Assembly (NCBI GenBank): GCA_001953115.1
Contig: LSSL01007642.1
Location: 1-46,073, forward strand
Direction: 5' to 3'
Source of the DNA: Smittium mucronatum
Taxonomy: Eukaryota; Kickxellomycota; Harpellomycetes; Harpellales; Legeriomycetaceae
DNA length: 46,073 nucleotides
Shown here: in pieces, positions 26,801 through 37,415 of the stretch
Numbering within the stretch: the stretch's first letter is position 1
How the letters are laid out: each line of letters begins with the position of its first letter
Notes under the pieces: generated by a model
Told to the model about the DNA's origin: nothing
What the model saw: only the letters and a program-made list of their open reading frames with translations
Database searches by the model: none
Translations under genes and position numbers: made by a program

Positions 26801-28844
26801 ATGTTTAAAAGTAATTCCATGTGTTTTTTTCTTTATAAGAAAAAAAAAACTCTATGCTATTGATTAAATACAGTTGTATATAACGTTATTTCAAAACCAA
26901 TTTTATTGAATAGTATGCACCAATATTTTAATTTGATATAAAAGAGTTTTTATTTCCACAAAATTATGAAATAAAATTTTTATTTTATAGTCTCATTTGA
27001 CGTATTTTGTTATATAGCTTTTTTAAATTTGTGATTTTCTGGGTTTAATAATCTTGAAATTTTGATCAACCAGGATTTAAGTATCATTTAATTCCCTTTA
27101 TTGTTATTTTTGTGTTATAATTTAGAATCTTTATATTAAAAATAAAAAATATATAAATTAGTAAGGTTTTGAAGAAGGTAAAGATTTCAAAATATGATCA
27201 AATAATAATATCTGGGTCTATGAATCGAAAAATTTGTCGCTTCTACAAATATTTAATGTTATTTAAGCTTTTAAAGATATCGATTTACTTATAAAAAACT
27301 ATATTTAAAAAATACGAACAATAATTTTTTTAATTTTTTGACTTTGAATTATTCTTATAAACTTATAATTATACAGTTAATTCTAATATTCAACAAAACT
27401 ATAAAAAATATAATTTTTCATGAAAAAATCAATTTATTAAATGATTAAATGATTTAATAAACTAAATTCGGATTTTAAAAAAATATATAATTACTTGTCT
27501 TTCTCTGTTAGCGATAAAAACGTTTATTAGATTCATATAATCATGAAAATAACTTTTATTTTAAAGCAAATTGTCTAGATAAAATTTAATTTTTTTTTAC
27601 AAAAGATATTTTGAGTATTAATTTTAAAAATTATCAAGAAAAATTTAGATATCTCAGTGAAGTTTTTCAATGTTTTATTCATTTCACCAAGCAAAATAAA
27701 TGTTAGTTTTGAAACTTAAAAAGAAATTTATTTATTTTGAGGCGTTTTTTATAAAAATCAGATAGTATTTAAATTTAATTTATAAATAATTTATTTATTG
27801 GTTATCTATTTACACAGATTAATCTCATCGGAAATATGAAAATTTTTATTTTTGCTTTTAAAATTATGAAATTAAAAATTAAGACCTAATGTAAAATGTA
27901 ATTATGATTAAATCATGATGAAATTTTAAATTCTTGAAAAAAACCTATTTCCTATTTTAATCTAAATATATATATATATATTTGTGACTTTATATTAATT
28001 ATAGATTTTTTTTTGCAATATTTTATAAAAATTCACCAAAAATAAACTGCATTCTCTGAATTAAAAAAAACGATTAAATTATAATAGAGTATGAAATTAT
28101 ATAGCATGCAACCAAAAAATCACAAAAAAAATCTTTTCTTCATTAACCAATTATTACCCGAGGTTCAATTTTTTCGTTTACCTCAATAAGATTTCAATAA
28201 AATTTTTAAAAAAATATTCTATTATATGATCTTTAACCAGAAGAAATAAATAGTGGGTAAGCAGTTGGTAGATCAACGGATTATTTTTTGAACTAAGATT
28301 TTTTAACTTGATTGAATATTTGTAATCATATATTGTACAATTTTAGTTTTAATTAATCATTTTATAATATTTTATATTAAATTCGTGTTTAAAGAATGAA
28401 AATTTTTCAAGAAAAAAATTTTCCATTCAATTACTATAATTTTATATTAGATTATATCATAATTTATAAAAAAAAAATTACCATTTTTATCAAATAAATC
28501 AAATATAGAAAACGTAATATTTTTTTTAAATTAATAGATTGATTGATTATATTGTCGAAATAAATGTTTAAAATAGTTAATTAATATATTTATTGACGAA
28601 ATAAGTCATCTACTAAATTTTTAATATGCTTATAAAAATACAAAAATCCTTTATAATAACTTAAAAAAATGATATTAAATTCATATAATTACTCTTTATT
28701 TAAAAAAATAAAGCACCGAAATAATATATTTTCAAAAAGTGATTGATTTCTAATCATAAAAAATGATCTGTTTCTTGGATAATTCATCAAATATCAAAAA
28801 AAAATTGGATTAATTACAGATAAATCTTCTAATTTGGGAATTAG
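17848..28844. other. 11-kb AT desert without recognisable genes
   Basis: The most extreme part of the window: long A and T runs and no supported gene. The longest ORF (19068-19307 minus, 79 codons) is Lys/Asn-rich and within chance length at this composition. Small simple repeats occur: TATCC x3 at about 17924-17941 and CTATTAGT x3 at 21617-21640. Runs of six or seven G stand out at about 23068 and 24703. Confidence 0.6.
21617..21640. repeat. Perfect 8-bp tandem repeat, three copies
   Basis: CTATTAGT is repeated exactly three times, a small recent slippage product in the desert. Confidence 0.9.
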
Positions 28845-29210
28845 ATGGTTTGTGAGTATGAATGGTATGAAATTAAATTAAATATTCCTAAGTCGAACAT
28901 TTTTATTGATTTTTTAATAATGATCCCAATTTTAAACAAAAAAAAGACTATTTTACGTTTTTTTAGTTTTATTTTAAATAATATTCGCACTATTATAATT
29001 CAATTGGAAATTAACAGAATATTTCATGATCGAAATTCGAATATAAAAGGTATTAAATCATATATAATTAAAAAATTAAAAGCTGCTTTTAGTCAGAAAA
29101 ATAATAATAATTACTTTATATATCATCCTGTGAAAAAACTATTTAAAAATTATCAATTAAAAAATAATTTATTTAATATAATTTCTGAATTTAATATTAA
29201 AACTAAATAA
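28845..29210 (+). CDS. Hypothetical protein, possible LINE ORF2 C-terminal remnant
   Basis: A 121-codon ORF, the only one in the desert clearly longer than chance. With a stop probability near 0.1 per codon I would expect well under one such run in the whole window. A stop codon immediately precedes the ATG, so this may be the open tail of a larger broken gene and not a true start. No signal peptide or clear membrane span is evident, and the protein is rich in Ile, Asn and Lys. The order WYEIKLNIPK near the N-terminus, then a hydrophobic stretch, then IQLEINRIFHDRN near the middle, resembles the region after the reverse transcriptase in LINE proteins (zf-RVT followed by an IW-x-x-RN-like segment). 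The zinc-binding cysteines are not visible and no upstream reverse transcriptase was found. The family is a guess. Confidence 0.35.
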   Translation: MVCEYEWYEIKLNIPKSNIFIDFLIMIPILNKKKTILRFFSFILNNIRTIIIQLEINRIFHDRNSNIKGIKSYIIKKLKAAFSQKNNNNYFIYHPVKKLFKNYQLKNNLFNIISEFNIKTK

Positions 29211-30806
29211 TTGAAAATCCATTCCAAATAATCCGGAACATATATATATATGTTTAAATAACTATATTTTATCCCATCCTTTTCTTCATCTTCACGAATA
29301 TATTTTTAAATTTACAAAAACACCGTTAAGAAATCACAACAAAACTTATATCCGTAATTTTAAAAGATGCATGTCTCGCAAAAACTAGCTTTAGTCATTT
29401 TTAAAATTTAAGTCCAATAAAAAATATTAGATTTTCCGAATTTTTTTTTAAGCGCCTCTATACACTTTTTTATGAAATTTTACGTGGCATATCATCTTAA
29501 TCGAGAGCTTAGCTTAAATATGCATATTTCTGTTAACTCAAATATAATTATATTTAAGATTAATTCTTTAGTAAGTATATAAAAACTAATTTCAGATAAT
29601 TCATCGAAAATAAATGTTATTTTATCCTTGAAATGATAATTCAAGCTTTCCGATTTCCAATTGAAAAAGTCTCAAATACTTCGGAAATATTTTTCAGATT
29701 TTATAATTTATCTAATAAAATTTTCAGATAAATCCATCATTAATCAATTAATCACGATACAAAGCATTTAAAATCAAAATTGAGAATTTTTAAAATAAAA
29801 TTAATATGATTTTATCAAAAAAAAAAAAATTGAAAGACCTTAATTGGTTTAATGGTATTTATAATATGTATATTAAAATAGGTATATAAATATTTCATTA
29901 ATTCCTATTTTGAATTTAGTTATAGTTTATTTTCCCAATGATATTATAATAAAATTAAATATAATAATTAGCAATTAAAGGATTTTTGAATCATAATTAT
30001 TTAAAAAAAAATTTAAGAAAAAAAAACATACACTTTAATCAAAACCAATAAAAAATCTGGATTCCTGAATATTGAAGCACTGAAAATATTAGGATTTCAA
30101 AATTATAAAAAAATACAAATTCGTCCTAATCAAAAAAAAAAAATTTAGAAAACAATATTATTTTTGAGTTTTTCGTTAAAATTTATTGGGCCATTGATAT
30201 TAAAACCACTCATAATAGATCGACGTTGATTGTGATATAATTAGTCTATATTTAGAAAAAAATAGTCTTTATTATAAGCTATAAAGCTAATATTTAATCA
30301 CCAAATCGTAATTTTATTAACAGCGTTAAAGGCAAATCGGTAGTATGAGACCCCAAAACAACTCAAAAAGTAAGAAAATTTTACATGTATATATTTATTT
30401 TGGTTTTGAATGATATATTAAATATTTAATTCATCCAGGCTAATTGAGAACAAGCTATTATAGCAGATATTTTAATTTCTATCTTCTATGACTGTATTTA
30501 TTTAAATTATATATGGTATTATTATTTGAGTTAATAAAAAAATTTCTTATGTAAAGGATTAGATAAAAGGGTCTCGTGTGTATTATTTTATCCCCATGTT
30601 TTGATAAAACTCTGTAGTATGAAATCAATTTTTTGGAGTGAAAAACTAAATAATGATTCAAGTAAAATGTTATGAAATTTTATTATCTATAATAATCTCG
30701 TAATTTGCACTGTAAAAAAAAATTGATGGTTCTCTTACAGAATGAAAAAAATATGTGACTTAAAAAAATAGGGGTTGGTGGTTTGCTGATAATTATATAC
30801 ATATTT
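29211..30806. other. AT-rich non-genic stretch
   Basis: No supported feature. The ORF at 30479-30661 (60 codons) is of chance length. Confidence 0.6.
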
Positions 30807-31249
30807 TTTGTATGTGGTTTTGATTAACAGGTAATTTTGATTTCCAAGTGGCTTTGATTATTTTTTTTATAGTTATCGAATAGTGATATATTGAACCTCT
30901 CATTATTGGTTTATATCTTCAATTAATATATTCTTTAGAAAATGAAATATTTGAAAATTTTATTCAAATGTTCATTTGGTCCAATAAAATCAAATAAAAA
31001 ATATCAATCTAAATTTGAATTTATTGCCAATAAGAGATAGCTTTGACCTTAAATGTTTACATTTATGTCTAATATATCACAATAGCTTTATTAAACCTAT
31101 GATGCCCACTTTACTATAAAAATTTATGCTTTCAAATTTCAATTAGAAATTTAAATTTAAATTGTTGAACACTTTTAAAGAAGTTGGATTGAAAATTTTG
31201 AGAATGTATTGCAAAATTAATGTATACTATTAATTTATAATTCTTTTAA

Positions 31250-31814
31250 GAGCGGTTCACAAAATGTCTAATATTTCCTAAAGCGTAATTTAAAAATTTT
31301 ATTCGCTAATAAATAGTTCTAAAAATTGATTTACCTAAATTTTTTCTACAGTGAACCTGCATAATAACATTTATCGAGGGGTTTGATGGAAATAGGAGGG
31401 GGGGGTATTATTGTGCAAATTTTTTCAATTTTTTTTTTCATTTATGTGTTTTTATTCAAAAAATAGACTACTATAATTAGTTTTATTTTTTTCTATTAGA
31501 TTCATAATATTCATATACTATTGAATATAATAAATGTTTAAGCCAATTGAAACTGTTGATTATACTGTCAGAAGATGGGGAAAATTCGAACTCGGAAAGG
31601 GTTAAAAAATAAGAAAGCTGTTTCAATCCCTCTTTAAAAACCCCAGAATTATTGAGTAGATTTGTTGTAAATTTCATTTTAATTAGATTTATTTTTGTAA
31701 ACCAATTTTTGGGATGGTATAATAGCTAATAAAAAAGTTACAATTCCGCTTTTAGGGACATATGAAATTTTATAAAATGAAATCATGAAATTTCGACATT
31801 TTGTAAACTAGCAC
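31250..31814. mobile_element. 565-bp TIR element inserted in copy B
   Basis: The ends GAGCGGTTCACAAAATGTC and, inverted, GTGCTAGTTTACAAAATGTC match with one gap. The unit is flanked by the identical 9-mer TTCTTTTAA at 31241-31249 and 31815-31823, a target-site duplication. Copy A has no corresponding insert at this point. A 9-bp duplication fits MULE- or hAT-like elements (8-11 or 8 bp); no transposase is present. The minus-strand ORF 31483-31677 is of chance length. A decayed TTAA-type MITE lies inside. Confidence 0.7.
31439..31605 (+). mobile_element. Decayed TTAA-type MITE, copy 3 (left end lost)
   Basis: The right end CTCGGAAAGGG followed by TTAA at 31602-31605 matches the family end. 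The middle (CATATACTATTGAATA, then AGCCAATTGAAA) tracks copies 1 and 4. The left CCCTTTC end is no longer recognisable; its expected position is near 31439, given the family length of about 163 bp. It lies within the 565-bp element, giving a third level of nesting. Confidence 0.5.
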
Positions 31815-32758
31815 TTCTTTTAATTAGAAATGTAATTCCAAATTTATCTCAATTTATATCACTTTGTGGTTATTTTGAAATTTATTCGATCTTTAGTATC
31901 CAGTAAAGTTTAAGAATAGTACATAAAAACAATTTTCTGCTAAAATCTGACACCTTTATACCCATTATTTAATTTTATTTATAAAATATTAAAATATGTA
32001 AAAAAAACTGAGCGAAGTTTGTAAAAATTTAAATTTAAAATTGAAATTATAACTCTTAGATTTAGAGAATTATTATCAAAAATAAATTGAGTTTATAATA
32101 TTGTAGCTGCTCTTAAATATATTGATGGTATGGTTTCAAGTCAAAAAATAAAAGGTATTGAAAAAAAAAAAAAAAGCATTCTTTTTCACATATTTTTAAT
32201 AAATCTCAATAGATTATCAGCTTATCTATAATTAGCACATTATTTATTATAAAATAATATAAATAAACTATATTCCATTATATTTTAACTCGGCTGAAAA
32301 ATAAGCATTGCATAAACCCTTAAAATTTTGAATAAAATTTTTTTCTGTATAAATAATTATATCTAGAAAACTACATTTTGTAATGGTTTTAAAATTTTAT
32401 TTTGTGATATATATTTCTATTCTTTGTTTATTATATTAGATCTTGAGTTTTTTTTATGTAAATCAAATCTTATATATTTCATTAATATAAAACCCATTCA
32501 GCAAAATGAAAATAATTTAATTATTACATTTTATATTATATTCGGATTTGAAGTTCAACAATACAAAAATCTGATATATTAATTTTAATTTTAATTTTAA
32601 TATTAATATTAAGATTATTATATTAAACCAATAGATTATATAGGCTAAATATGAGATTAAGACTCGCATAAAAATCTAAGGATCTTGATTTTTTTTTTAA
32701 AAAAAAGAATTAATTATACGAGTTCTTTTTTTGAAATTCATAACTTTCAGAACAAATT

Positions 32759-32770
32759 CATTATTTAATA
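32759..32770. repeat. MULE target-site duplication, left
   Basis: CATTATTTAATA, identical to 37404-37415. Copy A has the related empty site TTCATTTAATAA at about 12923. Confidence 0.8.
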
Positions 32771-33052
32771 GCTGACTATTAATCGCCACCAAAATCACAA
32801 CCAATCAAAACAAAATACAATGCGATCCACTAAAAATCTCACACCCATTACCAAAAATACTTTTTACAAGTATTTTTCATCACCAAAATCTTAACTCCAT
32901 CACCAAAAAAAAAGTCTTATTTTTATTGGCCATTTTTTATTCACAAAAATATGCTTCTCTAGATAAGCCCTCTGGGTGGAAATTAAGAACTCCGTGCGAA
33001 TAATTGTTTTCATTTTATAATATTAAAGATTTTCAAAAATAAAGTAAAGAAT
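32771..33052 (+). repeat. Left TIR of the MULE
   Basis: Reverse complement of 37122-37403. The inner about 200 bp is nearly identical (landmarks ACTTTTTACAAG and GAACTCCGTGCGAATAATTG). The outer about 60 bp is more diverged. Confidence 0.88.
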
Positions 33053-34647
33053 TAAAGATAGTTAAATCTATCTTCTTCATAATGAAGCTTTCTAAATCCC
33101 TATGCATTACTCTCTAAACTTGGATAAAGATTTTTTTACAAACTTTCCAAATAAACAAGAATGGGGTTTCTTGAAGTTTAAGTTATTTTTATATACAAAT
33201 TTATAGCTCAACTGGTATTATTAATTATGTAGCATCCATTAAAATAATTATAGAATCTCCGAGCATAATAGCTATGATTCTGTAGGCAAATAAGGTTTTT
33301 TATTAACATTTTATGTCATAACTCATTTCTCTACGTAAGCCTGAGTAATTAAACTCCTACTCATATATTTCTGTTCAATAAAAATGTGGTGTATCAAATG
33401 TTTTGGGGTCGAGTTCTCTAATTTTTTTTTGATCTACATTGTTTTTTAAAAAAAGAAAAGAATTCGTGTCAAATGATTTTGAGGGAATTTTAGATATTTT
33501 TTGCTTCTTTTTCCAAAAGTTATATTGTATCTTAACATCAAAATAAATAAAATAACAGATTGAAAAATATGTCATATAATTAGATTTAACGAAACCATCT
33601 TAAACCGTCAAATTCCACCTGTAAATCATGAGAACGGCTTAATTATTTTAAAAAAATTTATATTAACTTTAACAACTTTTATTGCTTAAAATAGATGATT
33701 CCAAATTTTATAAATATAATATTAAATCAATCTAAGAAAGCAATTATCAATTTTATTAGTGTGAAATGTATATTAATTTTTAGTTTAACAATTAATCTCA
33801 CGTCCTATTATTAACAATTAAGCGTTTTTATTAGGTGAAAGGTAAATTTTAGCCAAATAAGCCTTATTGATTATTATATAGCCATTTTAGGTAATTCATG
33901 ATAAAAAAACAGGAGATTTTAATCAACTCATAAGCAGCTCGTCTAAATTTATAAAATTAAAAATATTTCTCGATTTGATGGTCTTAAATTTCGAATTTAT
34001 ATAATTAGTCACAAAAATATGATATTATTTGAGAATCAATTTGTACTTTTAGAACTTCATATAAAAACTGGGTTATTTTTTATCAGTTAGATATGTTCTA
34101 TATCTTTTAAACCACTATATCCATTAAAAAATTCCAGTCTCTCCAAATCAATAACAATTAAATTATACTAAACAATAGTCAAGAAATTAGATGTGAGCTA
34201 TAGAATAAAAATCAATTAGACTCATTGAAAATGGATGGAACTAAGAGTTAAAAACTATTAAATTGTAATATGATAGACAAATGATATAAGGTAAATATAT
34301 ATTTATTTAATTTCACACTTGTTTAAAATAGAGATAAAAAACCTCTAAATAATTATTTTTGTATTTATGTAATAATTAATAAAAGTATTATTATACATAG
34401 AAAGATATAAATTTAGAATAAATAAGTCAAAACGTATTTTTGTGGATTTATGAAGCATATATTCAATAAGTGCAATTTTAATATTATTTAAAATTGAGAT
34501 CATAATTTTAATTTTTTATGTGTATAGAATAAGAAGGATTAAATGTATACATTATATGAAATGTATATTAATCGATTATAAGTATACTTATCATTAATAG
34601 AAATTGAAACATTGGATTTACTGGGATAATGGATTAATGAGAAGATG

Positions 34648-34673
34648 GGTTCATAGGTTGATAGGTTGATGGG
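34648..34673. repeat. Short imperfect repeat (AGGTTGAT)
   Basis: About three imperfect GATAGGTT-like units in the non-coding left half of the MULE. A slippage product. Confidence 0.6.
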
Positions 34674-35104
34674 TACTTTTTTAAGCGTGTTAGTTTTTAT
34701 TTTTCTGGGACATTGGGAAATTATTTTAATGATAATTGTAGTAATATAGTCGTTTGCATTGTCCTTTGTTTTTTGTTTTTTTCTAAATTTATTTTATTAT
34801 TTTTTATAATAATTTAATAAGGATATGTTCATTTTATATTATTTATTTCTCTTTCTTACTTTATCGATGATTCTTTATTGTTTTTTTAAAAATTATTAAG
34901 ATTTTTATAATATTTTTTTCGGTTAGTGATTTTTAATATTTTTTTTGTAAATTTTAATTTGTACAAAGCCAAAATTATATTTAATAAAAATATTCATTAT
35001 AGTAATTTTTTATTAATTTTAAAACCAATTTATTATATAAATAATAAGAAAATAGAAATATTTTCCAGTCATTATTGATATTATTTGATCTTAGAACAAT
35101 TCAG

Positions 35105-36778
35105 ATCTTAAACTGTGGTTTTTTTTAATTTTTTTTTGGTCTTCCTAATGACTTTCTCTGATGTATCGATGTAACCGATATTAGTATTTGAAGTTTTTTT
35201 TATTTAAGATACCAATATACATGAGCATAATTTTTTCTTTTCAGAAAATTTTAGCAGCAGCAAAACAATCTTTCCAGTGCGTTGCAGTATGATTAACAAA
35301 TAAAAAAATATTTTCAGATAATGTTGTTATGATAATGTTAAATTTTTCAAAATTTGACCCATCGAATTTTCTTTTAAATCTAGTTAAATTATTCAATCGA
35401 ATCTCTTCTGTATTTATTACAAAAAAAATAATATATTCTCATTAGTTGAAACGTATTTTAAATAAAAATTTCTTGAAATCGATGATGTATATTGTTAAAA
35501 CACATTTTTTGGGGTAGAGAAAATAGACAAACATCGAGATCATTGATTATTTTAATTGAAGTATCCAAAAAATTGAGCACGTTTGATGATTTCCAAGATT
35601 GATGATTTTTCTTTATTTTTCTATTAAATCTTTCAAGACCATTGTTAGTGGAAGGGTAAAAAATATAACCTTCATACCAATTCGAATTTAATTTGAATTA
35701 CGAATCTTCGATTTTGTATATGATTTCACTTAAAATATCCAAGTGCCTCAATTTAATTAAAAATAAATCCTTGGTCTTATTGAATATTTCTTGGGTTGGT
35801 AAAAGCTGCATCCCCCATAAATCATTATACAAAACTCTTTTAAACTGATTCCCCTCTTTTTTTACAATTATTTTCCAAAAAAAATTTTCAACATGGAACC
35901 AGCAATTTGTTTTTTGATTGATTATACCGAATTCCTCAAATATATTTGTTATTTTTTTAGCAGAGTCTGATACTAAGTTTTTTATACTCCAAATTAAATC
36001 ATAGCTTTCTGATTGGATTTTTAAAATTTGAAGTGTCCATAAATATGAGTTCCTATCATCTCTACTTATAATTAAGATTGGTATGGGGATGAATTTTTGG
36101 TTTATGTCGGTAACTTCTGTAATGATAACAGGATAATATCCATATATAGTTTTGAAATTAGAGTCTATATGTATATTATAGGACTTCGATAATAATTTAT
36201 TTGATTTTTTGAAGTTATTAATGCTCTTATATCTTCTATATCTCTAGAATAGTCAGCAATATAGGGTGATTCAGAATCCCAAACCCTCAGTATTTTTTTC
36301 AGTTTTCTTCGAAAATGTCAGTCGTAACTAAACTCGCATTAACTGACTTACGTTTATTTTTATTCACTGTGGTGTATATTTTGGTTATTTCCAGAATTAT
36401 TCTATCACTTTCGGGGTTTCTTTTAATCATACTAGATTTTACCTCAAGACTATAAAGATCCAAAATATCTTTTTTGTAATCAGGATTAGAGTCTCTATGA
36501 CAATCTTGGTGATGTTCATTTACTATGTATGTTGTAATTCTTCCGTCATTTAATCTATAACTCTAGCTTTGAAAACGCACTTAATAATATTAGAATTGTA
36601 GCAGCGGTAAACAGCTGAATAGTATTTTTTTGATTTCTTGGAACATTCAACCCTCAAAAATTGTTTTTGATTTTCAAATACCTCATTTTCGACCAAATTC
36701 CACTCAATAATTTTAAAATCACCAATGAAAATAGTTTTATGGTTAAATAAAAAGGTGTTACACGGAATATAATCTTAA
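35105..36778 (-). pseudogene. MULE transposase, frameshifted
   Basis: DDE transposase of the Mutator-like superfamily, which would act in the nucleus on the element's own TIRs. Reading the minus strand from about 36778: a FLYWCH-like zinc-finger block (YRC, then KCVFKARV, then NEHHQDC) is split by a frameshift near 36560. After a run to FEEN come a stop and a second frameshift near 36300. Then a long open core begins with HIDSNFKTI and YYPVIITEV, the classic MULE domain start. The catalytic residues remain in one frame: Asp at 36163-36165, Asp at 35965-35967 (VSDSAKK) and Glu at 35632-35634 (NNGLERF). CWFHV lies between the second Asp and the Glu. A single TAA at 35698-35700 interrupts just before the Glu. 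Farther on are a SWIM-like Cys/His relic at about 35215-35290 and a GRPKK tail near 35135. It encodes no intact protein, but damage is light. Confidence 0.85.
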
Positions 36779-37121
36779 ATTTTTTTAAACTGTTACTATT
36801 TAATTATAATATTAGTGTCATAAATTCAGCTATTTATAATTAGATATTTTTATATTAACAATATAATTTGCAGTTTTTGTTTTTATAAATCTAATAGTTG
36901 TTTACACTTGTATTTTGTTTTTCGGAATTTTCTTATTGGACTTTACCTAAATCTTTCTTTGATTTTAGCAGAGTATAATTAATTCCGCATTTATTGGATG
37001 AAATTCGCATAAGTATTTACTTAAGTTCATTTGGTTGGGTAAAATTGTATTTGTTTTTAAAAATTCTCATTTAAATGAAATACTTTCCTAATTTTTATCC
37101 TAAATCCACCTTTGAATATAT

Positions 37122-37403
37122 TTAATCACATTATATTTTTACAAATATTTAATATTATAAAATGAAAACAATTATTCGCACGGAGTTCTTAATTTCCATC
37201 CAGAAGGCTTATCTAGAGAAGCATATTTTTGTGAATAAAAAATGGCCAATAAAAATAAGATTTTTTTTTTGGTGATGGAGTTAAGATTTTGGTGATGAAA
37301 AATGCTTGTAAAAAGTATTTTTGGTAATGGATGTGAGATTTTGAGTGGATCACATTTAATTTTGGCTTGATTGGTGTGATTTTATTGACGATTAATAGCC
37401 AAC
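37122..37403 (-). repeat. Right TIR of the MULE
   Basis: Pairs with 32771-33052. It contains CAATTATTCGCACGGAGTTC and TTATCTAGAGAAGCATA, both found inverted in the left TIR. Confidence 0.88.
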
Positions 37404-37415
37404 CATTATTTAATA
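37404..37415. repeat. MULE target-site duplication, right
   Basis: CATTATTTAATA, identical to the 12 bases just left of the element. Confidence 0.8.

Larger units (their letters stand above)
32771..37403. mobile_element. 4.6-kb MULE (Mutator-like) transposon
   Basis: A complete element inserted in copy B. Long inverted ends (32771-about 33052 and about 37122-37403) match over about 280 bp, beginning GCTGACTATTAATCG and GTTGGCTATTAATCG. It is flanked by CATTATTTAATA at 32759-32770 and 37404-37415. The duplication is up to 12 bp; MULEs usually make 8-11 bp, so one to three bases may match by chance. The single recognisable gene is a disabled transposase on the minus strand. The left part (about 33.05-35.1 kb) is AT-rich with only chance-length ORFs, including 33375-33575. 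Its TIRs are still very similar, so it is younger than its host element. Confidence 0.88.

Noticed and set aside
33375..33575. Possible second (cargo) gene of the MULE
   Set aside because: 66 codons is at chance level for this composition and no domain is visible.
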